Notes under the pieces: generated by a model
Told to the model about the DNA's origin: nothing
The model's database searches: none
The model's input: only the letters and a program-made list of their open reading frames with translations
In this document: piece by piece, positions 1 through 8,361 of the stretch
Position numbering within the stretch: position 1 is the stretch's first letter
Layout: the number at the start of each line of letters is the position of its first letter
NCBI GenBank assembly: GCA_964592595.1
Contig: CAZQFH010000016.1
Span: 1 to 64,000, forward strand
Direction of reading: 5' to 3'
Source of the DNA: UBA5536 sp964592595
GTDB taxonomy: Bacteria; Bacteroidota; Bacteroidia; Bacteroidales; F082
DNA: 64,000 bases
Made by a program: the position numbers and the translations under genes

Positions 1-1257
1 TTTCCGGCTGCCTATCACCTTGATGCTGATAAAGATGGGATAAAAGATTTATTGATTACGCCCAATAATCCCAATAATTCGGAGAATACTAACCAAATAG
101 AATGGTACAAAAATGTGAGTGCTTCAGCTGTTCCTGAATTTGTTTTTCAGCAAGATAATTATCTGATTGAAAGCATGATAGATTTAGGAGAGCGATCTTA
201 TCCAGTTTTTTTTGATGCAGATGCTGATGGGTTGGTGGATATTGTTGCTGGCAGTTTTGGCATTTATCAAAGTACCGGAAACTATATCAGTCAATTGCTT
301 TACCTAAGAAATATTGGTACTTCATCAGAACCTGAATATGATTTGGTTACAGAAGATTATGTCGGGCTTTCAGTGTATGGTTTTGATGGGGTGTATCCTG
401 CTTTTGGCGATTTGGATAGCGATGGAGATGCTGAAATGTTAATTGGTGATGAGTCTGGCCATTTTCATCTTTTTGAAAATAGGGCATCAGCCGGAGCTCC
501 TGCCGAATTTGTGCTGACTCATCCCGATTATTTTCAGATTGATGTTGGACAATCGGCTAAGCCACAATTGATTGACGTTAATAAAGATGGCTTAACAGAT
601 ATTTTATCTGGCGAAAGAAGCGGTAGTGTTCTGTACTTCAAAAATATGGGTTCGGCTCAGCAAGCGTTGTTTTCGGCGGAGCCAACCAATTCCAATTGGG
701 GAAAGGTGAATGTGCTGCCGCAAGAATTTACTGGTTTCAGCGCACCCTTTTTAACAGTTGACAGTCTGGGCAACAGCTTGTTATATGTGGGATCAGAACA
801 AGGATGGGTTTATGCTTATAATCAGATCGACAATAACCTTAACGGCGAATTTCATCTTCTGGACTCCTTGAATTTTTATGGCATGCATACTGCTCTCAGT
901 GGATATGATTTGACGGAAATGGAAAAAAGCTTTTTTATAAGTGGATCATTTACAGGAGGAATAGGGTTTTATCGTAGTGGATTCCCAACTTTTTATAGTG
1001 TGGATGAATTTACCTTTACAACGCTAAAAATCAAGCCAAATCCAGTGAGGGATTTGCTGAGTTTTGACCTTCCCGAAGAGCTCACTAAGCCTTTGCAACT
1101 TGCTATTTTTAATGCTTTCGGACAAATTGTTTTGGAAGATAATATCCTGCCAGAACGAAATAAGACAGTAAAATTGAAGAAGTTTAAGTCAGGGCTGTAC
1201 CTGATTAGCCTAAAGAGCAGTGAGATTAGGACTTCCGGGAAGTTTTTAGTGCAATAA
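1..1257 (+). CDS. Secreted FG-GAP/VCBS-repeat protein with T9SS sorting domain (5' partial)
   Basis: The reading frame is open from base 1, so the N-terminus, including any signal peptide, lies outside the window; the first internal ATG is at 52. The visible part has repeated Asp-rich calcium-loop motifs of the FG-GAP/VCBS type (DADKDGIKD, DADADGLVD, DLDSDGDAE, DVNKDGLTD) spaced about 60-70 residues apart, as in blades of a beta-propeller. The last 80 or so residues form a type A T9SS C-terminal domain, with the usual KPNPV start and GLYLISL and KFLV strands. Such proteins are exported to the periplasm, moved across the outer membrane by T9SS and anchored or released at the surface. The ligand or enzyme partner cannot be told. 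It converges with the next gene and shares a terminator-like hairpin with it. Confidence 0.85.
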   Translation, partial: FPAAYHLDADKDGIKDLLITPNNPNNSENTNQIEWYKNVSASAVPEFVFQQDNYLIESMIDLGERSYPVFFDADADGLVDIVAGSFGIYQSTGNYISQLLYLRNIGTSSEPEYDLVTEDYVGLSVYGFDGVYPAFGDLDSDGDAEMLIGDESGHFHLFENRASAGAPAEFVLTHPDYFQIDVGQSAKPQLIDVNKDGLTDILSGERSGSVLYFKNMGSAQQALFSAEPTNSNWGKVNVLPQEFTGFSAPFLTVDSLGNSLLYVGSEQGWVYAYNQIDNNLNGEFHLLDSLNFYGMHTALSGYDLTEMEKSFFISGSFTGGIGFYRSGFPTFYSVDEFTFTTLKIKPNPVRDLLSFDLPEELTKPLQLAIFNAFGQIVLEDNILPERNKTVKLKKFKSGLYLISLKSSEIRTSGKFLVQ

Positions 1258-1267
1258 AAGCAAAAAA

Positions 1268-1292
1268 AACGCAAACTGCTACAGCTTGCGTT
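1268..1292. terminator. Bidirectional terminator-like hairpin between convergent genes
   Basis: AACGCAA (1268-1274) pairs with TTGCGTT (1286-1292), and an inner CTG/CAG (1276-1278/1282-1284) extends the stem past one mismatch. An A-run at 1262-1269 gives the minus-strand transcript a U-tract, and TTCTTTCT follows on the plus strand. It lies between the stops at 1257 and 1312, so it can end both transcripts. Confidence 0.65.
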
Positions 1293-1311
1293 CTTTCTGA
1301 TAGTTTTAGTG

Positions 1312-2883
1312 TTATTGTTTAATCACCACTTCTTTTGTAACTATTTGTCTTCCGTCATTAATGCTAATAAGATAGCTTCCTGCCGGAAACTTACGATCAA
1401 GTGTGATACTATTTGTTCCAGCATTCAAGGTGCTGTTAAAAATAACTTGCCCTATGTTGTTTGTGATATTAATACTAAATTGGTTTTCAATAACCTGAGG
1501 TACTTCTATTGTAATCAGATCAGTGAAGGGGTTTGGAAAAACCTGAATTTTTTTCATTTGTTGTTCATTAGCAAGACCTACATAAAAATCATCCAATTCC
1601 ACATTCAATTCCGTGATTTCACCATTGATCAGTTCTACATTGCGGATGGTATCAGTGCTATAACCACTTGCCGAGACAAGCACATCAAAAGTGCCGCTGA
1701 GCAAGGTGCCAAATTCAAATGAACCAGCGAAGTTTGTCTGAGTTTCCAAATCAGTTTCCAAAACTTTAACTTCAGCATTGAAGATCGGACTATTTGTCGA
1801 GATATCTTTAACTGAACCAGAAAGATAGGCAGCTCTTTGATAGTCAATTTCCAGCACAAACAGACCTTCTTCAATATCACTTGCCAAAATCAATCCACTA
1901 GGCAAAAAGGGATACGCTCCCCAGCTCCCATTAAAACCATTACCGGAAAATGGCGAGGTGTCAAAATTTGCCACTTCATAAAGTCTGTCTGGAAATTTGG
2001 CGTCGTGTACGACAATGCCATCCCTGTAGTAGGAAGTGACCAGAAAATCATTGAAAACATGAACGTTATGAGGTATTACATTATTTCCTTTACTTGTTTT
2101 GATCCGGTCAACTTCATACATATTCGATGGATCAACTACATTATAAGCCCCGATAAATCCCCCTGTAACTTCATCTGTCGTAAACACATGCGTGCCATCA
2201 TCCGAAACCCATGCATTATGCGTAAACTGCGAAGGCGTACTTACGGAGCCCATCAGTGTGGGGTTTGCAGGATCTGAAACGTCGATTGGTGTGAGCAAGC
2301 CCTGATACAAAGCACTGCCCCAAAGTGTATCGCCGCGTGCCATGCCATCGTGAAAATAATAAGTGTTAAAGCGCCCTAATTCAACCGGATTCATCGGATC
2401 TTCGGTAAGATTGCAAATGATAGCTCCTCCACTGCCATTGTCAGAACCAAAAATGTATAGTTTGCCAAATTCGTCAATATACAGATTGTGAATGGTTTGG
2501 AAAGGATAAATATCGCCTGTGAAATTTGTTGTCGAAGTTATCGGTCCTTCAGGCAGCGGACTTAGGTCAACGATATAAACACCGCCACCACTTTCGTTGG
2601 AAACATAGGCGTAGTCGCCCCAGGTTTTAATATCGCGCCAGATTGAATTTGGCCCAGAACCAAAAAACACTTCTTCAGGATTGGAAGAATCCTCCAAAGA
2701 TACAACCGACAAACCATTGTACACTCCAACCAGAGCATATTCAATACCGGTTTCATCTACATATCCCCATATATCGCTAAGATCTTGATTATAAGATTTT
2801 TGACCTACTAATGACATGTTCAACTGACCAAAAGTAGTTATGGACAGGAGCAAAATGGGCAGGAAAAGTATGGATTTTTTCAT
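1312..2883 (-). CDS. Secreted choice-of-anchor B / LVIVD-repeat protein with T9SS sorting domain
   Basis: 523 aa. Residues 1-19 are a signal peptide (KKSILFLPILLLSITTFGQ). Residues about 20-350 carry propeller-like repeats of the LVIVD/choice-of-anchor B type: short segments such as YAYVSNESGGGVYIVDLSP and ALVGVYNGLSVVSLED that start each blade. Next comes a carboxypeptidase-regulatory-like beta domain (about 355-430, SGSVKDISTNSPIFNAEVKV), then a type A T9SS C-terminal domain starting near the motif FPNPFTD. It is expected at the cell surface. The reading is a family-level match; substrate and function are unknown. It stands alone, converging with the FG-GAP protein. Confidence 0.85.
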   Translation of the reverse strand: MKKSILFLPILLLSITTFGQLNMSLVGQKSYNQDLSDIWGYVDETGIEYALVGVYNGLSVVSLEDSSNPEEVFFGSGPNSIWRDIKTWGDYAYVSNESGGGVYIVDLSPLPEGPITSTTNFTGDIYPFQTIHNLYIDEFGKLYIFGSDNGSGGAIICNLTEDPMNPVELGRFNTYYFHDGMARGDTLWGSALYQGLLTPIDVSDPANPTLMGSVSTPSQFTHNAWVSDDGTHVFTTDEVTGGFIGAYNVVDPSNMYEVDRIKTSKGNNVIPHNVHVFNDFLVTSYYRDGIVVHDAKFPDRLYEVANFDTSPFSGNGFNGSWGAYPFLPSGLILASDIEEGLFVLEIDYQRAAYLSGSVKDISTNSPIFNAEVKVLETDLETQTNFAGSFEFGTLLSGTFDVLVSASGYSTDTIRNVELINGEITELNVELDDFYVGLANEQQMKKIQVFPNPFTDLITIEVPQVIENQFSINITNNIGQVIFNSTLNAGTNSITLDRKFPAGSYLISINDGRQIVTKEVVIKQ

Positions 2884-3015
2884 TATAATATTAGTGTTTT
2901 ATGATAGGTATAATAAACAGGATCTAAAAGCTTAATGATCGGCGTAGTGCTAAAATTCTATGGCATAATGTCTTTTTTGTTTTATCAATTGATTTAAAAT
3001 TTTTGATTTTACAAA

Positions 3016-3049
3016 AAAACCTGCATCATTGTTTTTTTATGCAGGTTTT
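3016..3049 (-). terminator. Intrinsic terminator of the PD40 lipoprotein gene
   Basis: AAAACCTGCAT (3016-3026) pairs with ATGCAGGTTTT (3039-3049), a perfect 11-bp stem with a 12-nt loop. Read on the minus strand the stem ends in a U-run. It lies 18 nt past the stop of the gene at 3068. Confidence 0.8.
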
Positions 3050-3067
3050 ATTTATCTTAAAGTGTTG

Positions 3068-4207
3068 TTATTCAGACCAATCTGCAATAAAAATATTGGT
3101 ATCTTTTGTTCCTTTGTTATTTCGGTTGCTCGAGAAAATCAGTTTTTTACCATCGAACGAAAACATCGGGAAAGCGTCAAAAGTCTTATCATGAGTGATT
3201 TGTGTCAGACCACTTCCATCCAGGTTGATCATAAAAATATTGAACTGATAACCTATGTTGGAATGGTGATTGGAGCTGAAAACAATTTTATCGCCTGACG
3301 GATGAAAGTATGGTGCCCAGTTGGCTTTTCCAAGATCAGTAACCTGAGTAAGATTTGAACCATCAACGTTACACACATAAATTTCCATATTGGTCGGCAT
3401 CACAAGGCCTTCGGCCAAGAGGCTGCGGTATTCTTCTATTTCTTCAGTTGTCTTTGGACGTGATGATCTGAAAACCAGTTTACTGCCGTCAGGTGAAAAG
3501 AAAGCACCACCATCATAACCCAAACCAAAAGTGACTTGTTTTACGTTACTGCCATCGATGTCCATGGTATAAAGCTCCAAATCACCGCTGCGGTCAGAAG
3601 TGAACACAATTTTATCACCATTGGGCGAAACAGTAGCTTCAGCATCATAACCCGCACGATTTGTGAGTGTGTCAATGATATTGCCTTTTAGATCTGAAAC
3701 AAAAATATTGTAATCCTCATAGATTGGCCACACATATTTACCATCGGCGCGTGGTGCGGGAACATGCGGACAGCTTCCATCGCTCATGTGGGTGGAGGCA
3801 AAAAGAATGGTTGAGTCGCCCGGCATAAAATAGCTACAGGTTGTTCTTCCGAGACCTGTGCTGATCATTGGCGGGATTTCTTCGCCCATATTAGCTTCAT
3901 CCAGACGGGTGTAAAAAATCTGATCGCATTCCAATGACCAGGCAGGATTATTAGTTTGAAAAACAATCATTTCGTCGTCAAAACTGAAATAAGCTTCAGC
4001 ATTATCGCCTCCAAAAGTGAGCTGTTTTATGTTTGTAAGATTTTTTTCTTCGGGGTAGTGCGTGATATTACTAACCTCTGCTGCAACAGTGCCATGGCCA
4101 CTTTCATGATCATGGTTGTGATCGTGACCTTCATGATTATTGTCAGAAGGCGAATTGCATGCACTCAATAAAAAGATCAGGTAAACAGGTATCAGAAATT
4201 TTTTCAT
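3068..4207 (-). CDS. His-rich PD40/TolB-like beta-propeller lipoprotein
   Basis: 379 aa from the ATG at 4207. The frame extends to 4255, but only 4207 gives a clean lipoprotein signal (MKKFLIPVYLIFLLSAC, lipobox LSAC). Directly after the lipid-attachment Cys is a His/Asp/Glu-rich stretch (HEGHDHNHDHESGHG), probably metal-binding. The body consists of WD40-like PD40 repeats seen in TolB and dipeptidyl-peptidase propellers (ATVSPNGDKIVFTSDRSGD, FFSPDGSKLVFRSSR, YFHPSGDKIVFSSN, MFSFDGKKLIFSSNRN). No protease domain follows, so it is a propeller-only lipoprotein, not a peptidase. It appears monocistronic, with its own terminator and a possible -7 box at 4235-4242. Confidence 0.85.
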   Translation of the reverse strand: MKKFLIPVYLIFLLSACNSPSDNNHEGHDHNHDHESGHGTVAAEVSNITHYPEEKNLTNIKQLTFGGDNAEAYFSFDDEMIVFQTNNPAWSLECDQIFYTRLDEANMGEEIPPMISTGLGRTTCSYFMPGDSTILFASTHMSDGSCPHVPAPRADGKYVWPIYEDYNIFVSDLKGNIIDTLTNRAGYDAEATVSPNGDKIVFTSDRSGDLELYTMDIDGSNVKQVTFGLGYDGGAFFSPDGSKLVFRSSRPKTTEEIEEYRSLLAEGLVMPTNMEIYVCNVDGSNLTQVTDLGKANWAPYFHPSGDKIVFSSNHHSNIGYQFNIFMINLDGSGLTQITHDKTFDAFPMFSFDGKKLIFSSNRNNKGTKDTNIFIADWSE

Positions 4208-4234
4208 GTTATTTAGAATGATTTTAATTTGAGG

Positions 4235-4242
4235 CAAAAATA
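4235..4242 (-). promoter_or_regulatory. Possible -7 box for the PD40 lipoprotein gene
   Basis: The minus strand reads TATTTTTG, matching the Bacteroidota -7 consensus TAnnTTTG. Transcription would start about 20 nt before the ATG at 4207. I see no good -33 TTG at the usual distance, so confidence is modest. Confidence 0.4.
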
Positions 4243-4298
4243 CAAGATAAATCAAGATGTTCAGCTTGATTATTTCCTAAAAAAACATTAAAAACAAC

Positions 4299-7109
4299 TT
4301 ACAACTTAGATTGAATCGCGTGAGCTGTATGTGTATTATTTTGTCTGGCCAGTGTTTCAGGTGTTCCTTCAAAAATAAGATGTCCTCCATCGATACCTCC
4401 TTCAGGGCCTAATTCGATAAGCCAGTCGGCTGATTTGATGATATCGGGATGATGTTCGATGACCAAAACACTGTGGCCGTTTTCGATCAATGCATGAAAA
4501 GCAATCAGCAATTTATTGATATCATGAAAGTGAAGGCCTGTCGTAGGTTCGTCAAAAATGAAAAGCGTGGGTTGATCAGTTGCCCCTTTCGATAGAAAAA
4601 ATGCCAGTTTGATACGTTGGGCCTCGCCACCGCTAAGTGTGCTGGATGATTGACCCAATTTCAAATAACCCAATCCAACTTCCTGCAATGGTTTAAGTTT
4701 GTTTACAATTTTATTGCATTGTGCTTTAGCTTTTGTTTCCTGACTAAAAAACTCAATGGATTCATTAACAGTCATGTCCAGTACATCTGCAATATTTTTT
4801 CCGGCGAAGCGAATATCCAGTACTTCTTCCTTGAATCGTTTTCCTCCGCATGATTCACAAACCAGATAAACATCGGCCATAAACTGCATTTCCACTTTTA
4901 CAGTGCCTTCGCCCTCGCATTGGTCGCATCGTCCGCCAGGAACATTAAAGCTGAAAAATCCGGGTTTATAAAATCGTGCTTTTGCCAGTTTCTGATCAGC
5001 AAAAAGTTGCCTGATATCGTCAAAAGCTTTGATATAAGTTGCAGGATTAGAGCGCGAAGATCGTCCGATCGGATTTTGATCCACCATTTCGATGCTGCCA
5101 ATTTCATTTAGATCGCCCGCTATTGTGCCAAAACTTCCAGTTTTTTCTGCATATCCTCCCAGGTGTTTGCTTAAGGCCGGATACAAAATATTCCTTACCA
5201 AAGACGATTTACCGGAGCCACTTACACCAGAAACTACTGTAAGCACATTGAGTGGAAATTTCACATCAATTTGCTTCAGATTGTGTTGCGAAGCCCCTTT
5301 AATCTCAATATAATCGTGCCAGTTTCTTCGCCGCGAAGGAACCGGAATTTTCAAGATGCCGGCAAGGTATTTTCCGGTGAGGCTGTTAGGCTTCTTAAGG
5401 ATTTGTTCGCTATCTCCCTGAAAAATCAATTCACCGCCAAGTCTGCCTGCTTCCGGTCCGATATCAATAATCTGATCGGCTGCCTGCATAATGTCTTCGT
5501 CATGTTCTACAACGATTACGGTATTACCAATATCGCGCAGCTTTTTCAGTACTTTGATAAGCCTGGCTGTGTCGCGGCTGTGTAAGCCAATACTGGGTTC
5601 GTCGAGTATATAAGTGGAACCTACCAAACTGCTTCCAAGAGATGTTGCCAAATTGATACGTTGCGATTCTCCTCCCGAAAGGCTATTGGATAAACGGTTG
5701 AGCGTGAGATAGCTTAGCCCGACATCAAGCAAAAATTGAATACGGCTGGTAATTTCGCTCAACAAACGTTTAGCGATTTGACGATCAGTTTCATCCAATT
5801 CAATTTCCAGGAAAAATTTGTAAAGCTGATCCAAGGGCACCAACACTAATTCGGAGATGCTTTTTCCGGCAACTTTCACGTAAGAAGCGTCTTTTCGGAG
5901 TCTTGTTCCCTGACATTCAGGACAAATTGTTTTTCCGCGATAGCGCGAAAGCATCACGCGGTATTGAATCTTATAGGTTTGTTCTTCCAATTCCTGAAAG
6001 AAATCATTTAGTCCCTGAAAGTACTCATTACCCGTCCAAAGTAATTGTTTTTGTTCAGCTGATAAAGCGTAAAAAGGTTTGTGAACCGGAAATTCGAATT
6101 TGGGAGCTGTGCGGATAAGCTGATCTTTCCATTCGCCCATTTTTTCGCCTTTCCAACAGGCAATTGCACCTTCGTAAACAGAAAGTCCTTTGTTAGGAAT
6201 CACCAGATCTTCATCAATCCCGATGATACTTCCAAATCCCTCGCAACGTTTGCAGGCGCCATAAGGGTTATTATAGGTAAACATATTCACGCTGGGTTCT
6301 TCAAACTGAATACCGTCAGCTGCAAAGCTGGAAGAAAAAAGCTCACGACCTTGATTTTCAGGCGTTTTGTAATCAATCAAACATTGATCTTTACCTTCGT
6401 AAAAAGCTGTTTGTACCGAGTCGGCAATGCGGGCAGACAAATCGGAATCATCTTGATTTATAACAAGCCTGTCAATAACAATAAAAACTTCTTCCGATTT
6501 TCGAACAACTTTTGCATCAATGGCTTCTTCGATCCGTTTCACCTCGCCACCGATCATACAACGACTGAAACCTTGTTGCATCAAAATCCCTAATTGTTGC
6601 GCTATTGTTCGTTTTGGTGGTAAAACAAGCGGTGCCAGGATAAGTGCCTGACTTTCGTTTGGTAATGAAAGCATAAAACTAACCACATTTGAAACCCGAT
6701 GTCGTTTTACCAGTTTACCAGAAAGCGGTGAATAGGTTTTACCAATGCGGGCAAATAAAAGCTTCAGGTATTCATAAATTTCCGTTGTTGTACCAACCGT
6801 CGAACGCGGGTTTCGGCTGTTTACTTTTTGTTCGATGGCAATGGCTGGGGATATACCATTAATATAGTCCACATCAGGTTTGTTCATACGGCCCAAAAAC
6901 TGGCGAGCATATGAACTCAGGCTTTCCACATAACGACGCTGTCCTTCAGCATACAAGGTATCAAAGGCCAGTGATGACTTGCCCGAACCTGAAACACCTG
7001 TGATTACAATAAGTTTGTTTTTGGGAATGTGCAGGCTGATATTTTTGAGGTTATTAACTCTTGCACCTTGAATATGAATACTTTGCTGTTGTGTTAGCGT
7101 ATTTGTCAT
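4299..7109 (-). CDS. uvrA: UvrA, excinuclease ABC subunit A
   Basis: 936 aa, the usual UvrA length. UvrA is the ATP-dependent damage sensor that loads UvrB in nucleotide excision repair. There are two ABC ATPase modules: Walker A GVSGSGKSS near residues 39-47 and again near 628-636, with signatures LSGGESQRI (about 473) and LSGGEAQRI (about 823). Zinc-binding pairs are seen at CKRC...CPEC in the first half and CDQC...CESC in the second. The ARQFLGRMNKPDVD and RNPRSTVGT segments of the UvrB-interacting region are present. No uvrB is nearby. Its promoter must lie between 7110 and about 7240, back to back with the sigma-factor promoter. Confidence 0.98.
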   Translation of the reverse strand: MTNTLTQQQSIHIQGARVNNLKNISLHIPKNKLIVITGVSGSGKSSLAFDTLYAEGQRRYVESLSSYARQFLGRMNKPDVDYINGISPAIAIEQKVNSRNPRSTVGTTTEIYEYLKLLFARIGKTYSPLSGKLVKRHRVSNVVSFMLSLPNESQALILAPLVLPPKRTIAQQLGILMQQGFSRCMIGGEVKRIEEAIDAKVVRKSEEVFIVIDRLVINQDDSDLSARIADSVQTAFYEGKDQCLIDYKTPENQGRELFSSSFAADGIQFEEPSVNMFTYNNPYGACKRCEGFGSIIGIDEDLVIPNKGLSVYEGAIACWKGEKMGEWKDQLIRTAPKFEFPVHKPFYALSAEQKQLLWTGNEYFQGLNDFFQELEEQTYKIQYRVMLSRYRGKTICPECQGTRLRKDASYVKVAGKSISELVLVPLDQLYKFFLEIELDETDRQIAKRLLSEITSRIQFLLDVGLSYLTLNRLSNSLSGGESQRINLATSLGSSLVGSTYILDEPSIGLHSRDTARLIKVLKKLRDIGNTVIVVEHDEDIMQAADQIIDIGPEAGRLGGELIFQGDSEQILKKPNSLTGKYLAGILKIPVPSRRRNWHDYIEIKGASQHNLKQIDVKFPLNVLTVVSGVSGSGKSSLVRNILYPALSKHLGGYAEKTGSFGTIAGDLNEIGSIEMVDQNPIGRSSRSNPATYIKAFDDIRQLFADQKLAKARFYKPGFFSFNVPGGRCDQCEGEGTVKVEMQFMADVYLVCESCGGKRFKEEVLDIRFAGKNIADVLDMTVNESIEFFSQETKAKAQCNKIVNKLKPLQEVGLGYLKLGQSSSTLSGGEAQRIKLAFFLSKGATDQPTLFIFDEPTTGLHFHDINKLLIAFHALIENGHSVLVIEHHPDIIKSADWLIELGPEGGIDGGHLIFEGTPETLARQNNTHTAHAIQSKL

Positions 7110-7242
7110 GCTGTGGAAAAAATTTTTGCGAAATTACCAATTATTTACAGATAAGTTTTAATACCATTGTTGCGCTAATTTAAAGATGAACACATTTATG
7201 GGTAAAAATTTTGGGATATTTTTAAAAAAAAGTGGTAACAAC

Positions 7243-7272
7243 TTGCATTTTTTAAATCTATCCGTATATTTG
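7243..7272 (+). promoter_or_regulatory. Promoter of the sigma-factor gene
   Basis: TTG at 7243-7245 and TATATTTG at 7265-7272 are 19 nt apart, matching the Bacteroidota promoter TTG-N19-TAnnTTTG. Transcription would start near 7277, leaving a leader of about 110 nt before the ATG at 7389. Confidence 0.65.
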
Positions 7273-7276
7273 CGCT

Positions 7277-7388
7277 AACAAATAAGGCCGTTGGCTGTTC
7301 TAAACGAGTAAACAAATAAACCTTAGGAGGATCAATATAGCGATAACTTTTACCCTTTAAACTTATAACTGCAAATAAGGGAGGCTTT
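7277..7388 (+). promoter_or_regulatory. Long 5' leader of the sigma-factor gene with an SD-like GGGAGG
   Basis: The leader is about 110 nt, whereas most leaders inferred in this window are under 30 nt. GGGAGG at 7379-7384 sits 4 nt before the ATG, which is rare for this phylum. CCCTT (7353-7357) or CCTTA (7321-7325) could pair with the UAAGGG part (7376-7381) and hide it. A second AGGAGG at 7325-7330 has no start codon after it. Regulation by this leader is inference. Confidence 0.35.
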
Positions 7389-7976
7389 ATGAATGCAATA
7401 GAATGCACTGATAAAGAGCTGGTTGAAAGTTATCGTAAAGGTAATCATGCTAGCTTTGAATTATTGATCAATCGTCATCAAACACGTATTTTTTCCTACA
7501 TCATGATGCTTGTAAAGGACAGGCAACTCGCTGATGATATTTTTCAGGACACTTTTATTAAGATAATCCGCACCATAAAAAACGAAACCTACAAAGAAGA
7601 AGGTAAGTTTATTCAATGGGCCATGCGGATCGCTCACAACCTGATTATCGATCATTTCCGCAAATCCAAGAGGATTCCTTACACAGATGTGCAAAATGAT
7701 AATTATGATTTCATGGAAAATATTGGCTTAGCTGACCCGTCTGTTGAGCAACAGATGATCACCGACCAGATTCATGAAGACCTGCGCCAGCTGATCACAT
7801 TTTTGCCGGATGAGCAGCGTGAGGTATTATACCTGCGCTTGTATGCCGAAATGAGTTTCAAGGATATTGCAGAACTTACTAATGTTAGTATTAATACGGC
7901 TTTGGGAAGGATGCGCTATGCTCTGATCAATATGCGCAAGATGATCACCGAAAAGAATATGATTCTGACACAATAA
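7389..7976 (+). CDS. RNA polymerase sigma-70 family factor, ECF-like
   Basis: 195 aa. Region 2 is at about residues 10-95 (ELLINRHQTRIFSYIMML, the -10-recognition stretch around DDIFQDTFIKI, and AMRIAHNLIIDHFRKSKR). Region 4 is at about 130-185 (LPDEQREVLYLRLYAEMSFKDIAEL then the helix-turn-helix NVSINTALGRMRYALINMRK). There is no region 1 or 3, so it is of the extracytoplasmic-function type. The start is fixed by the GGGAGG 4 nt upstream. No anti-sigma factor with membrane segments follows; the next gene encodes only a 68-aa soluble protein. Its regulon cannot be inferred here. Confidence 0.92.
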   Translation: MNAIECTDKELVESYRKGNHASFELLINRHQTRIFSYIMMLVKDRQLADDIFQDTFIKIIRTIKNETYKEEGKFIQWAMRIAHNLIIDHFRKSKRIPYTDVQNDNYDFMENIGLADPSVEQQMITDQIHEDLRQLITFLPDEQREVLYLRLYAEMSFKDIAELTNVSINTALGRMRYALINMRKMITEKNMILTQ

Positions 7977-8050
7977 AATTTTCTTAGCCGAAATAATAAA
8001 TTGTCAAGTAGTTGCGTTTAAAGTGCAGTAATAAAAACCAATTACTGCCT

Positions 8051-8257
8051 ATGAACAAAAATTCTACTCCAAACACATGTTTCAATCCCTTAAATTGCCA
8101 GGAAGAAAGTCTGGAGGAACACCTCATAAAAATTCTGAGAGATGCCTCAGCTAACAGACCTTCTGCAAATAAAGTGCGGTTTTTAGTAGCTTATGCAGCT
8201 GCATTTAATTGTTATAAAAGCCGTATGGCAGGTGATTTGGAACTGATGATGAACTAA
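8051..8257 (+). CDS. Small hypothetical protein downstream of the sigma factor
   Basis: 68 aa from the ATG at 8051; a TTG at 8012 would add 13 poorly convincing residues. It is polar and probably helical (SLEEHLIKILRDASANRP, NKVRFLVAYAAAFNCYKSRM), with three Cys and no signal peptide. It follows the sigma gene by 74 nt on the same strand, so it may be cotranscribed and could be a partner of the sigma factor, but nothing in the sequence proves that. I do not recognise a family. Confidence 0.55.
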   Translation: MNKNSTPNTCFNPLNCQEESLEEHLIKILRDASANRPSANKVRFLVAYAAAFNCYKSRMAGDLELMMN

Positions 8258-8282
8258 TTATTTTTCATTTTTTTGTTTTGTC

Positions 8283-8304
8283 TTTGCCACATTTTCGTGG
8301 CAAA
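8283..8304 (+). terminator. Hairpin after the small sigma-linked gene
   Basis: TTTGCCAC (8283-8290) pairs perfectly with GTGGCAAA (8297-8304) around a 6-nt loop. No U-run follows on either strand, so a terminator role is only likely from position. Confidence 0.45.
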
Positions 8305-8316
8305 GGCTAATTGATT

Positions 8317-8343
8317 TTGGTTTTTACGAAAACCTTATCTTTG
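8317..8343 (+). promoter_or_regulatory. Promoter of nth
   Basis: TATCTTTG at 8336-8343 is a perfect -7 box. TTG at 8317-8319 (16 nt away) or 8311-8313 (22 nt) may be the -33. Transcription would start near 8348, which excludes the TTG at 8311 as translation start. Confidence 0.6.
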
Positions 8344-8361
8344 TCAAAAAACAAAATCCAC

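Noticed and set aside
1312..2277. Plus-strand open frames at 1309-1722 and 1837-2277
   Set aside because: They lie wholly inside the LVIVD/T9SS gene on the other strand, which has clear signal and sorting domains; no family pattern or promoter.
4650..6593. Many plus-strand frames over uvrA (e.g. 5271-5585, 6081-6593)
   Set aside because: Shadows of the well-conserved UvrA frame on the minus strand.
8311..8361. Upstream TTG start for nth
   Set aside because: A perfect -7 box (8336-8343) lies in this stretch and the added residues do not match the family; the TTG at 8362 fits better.
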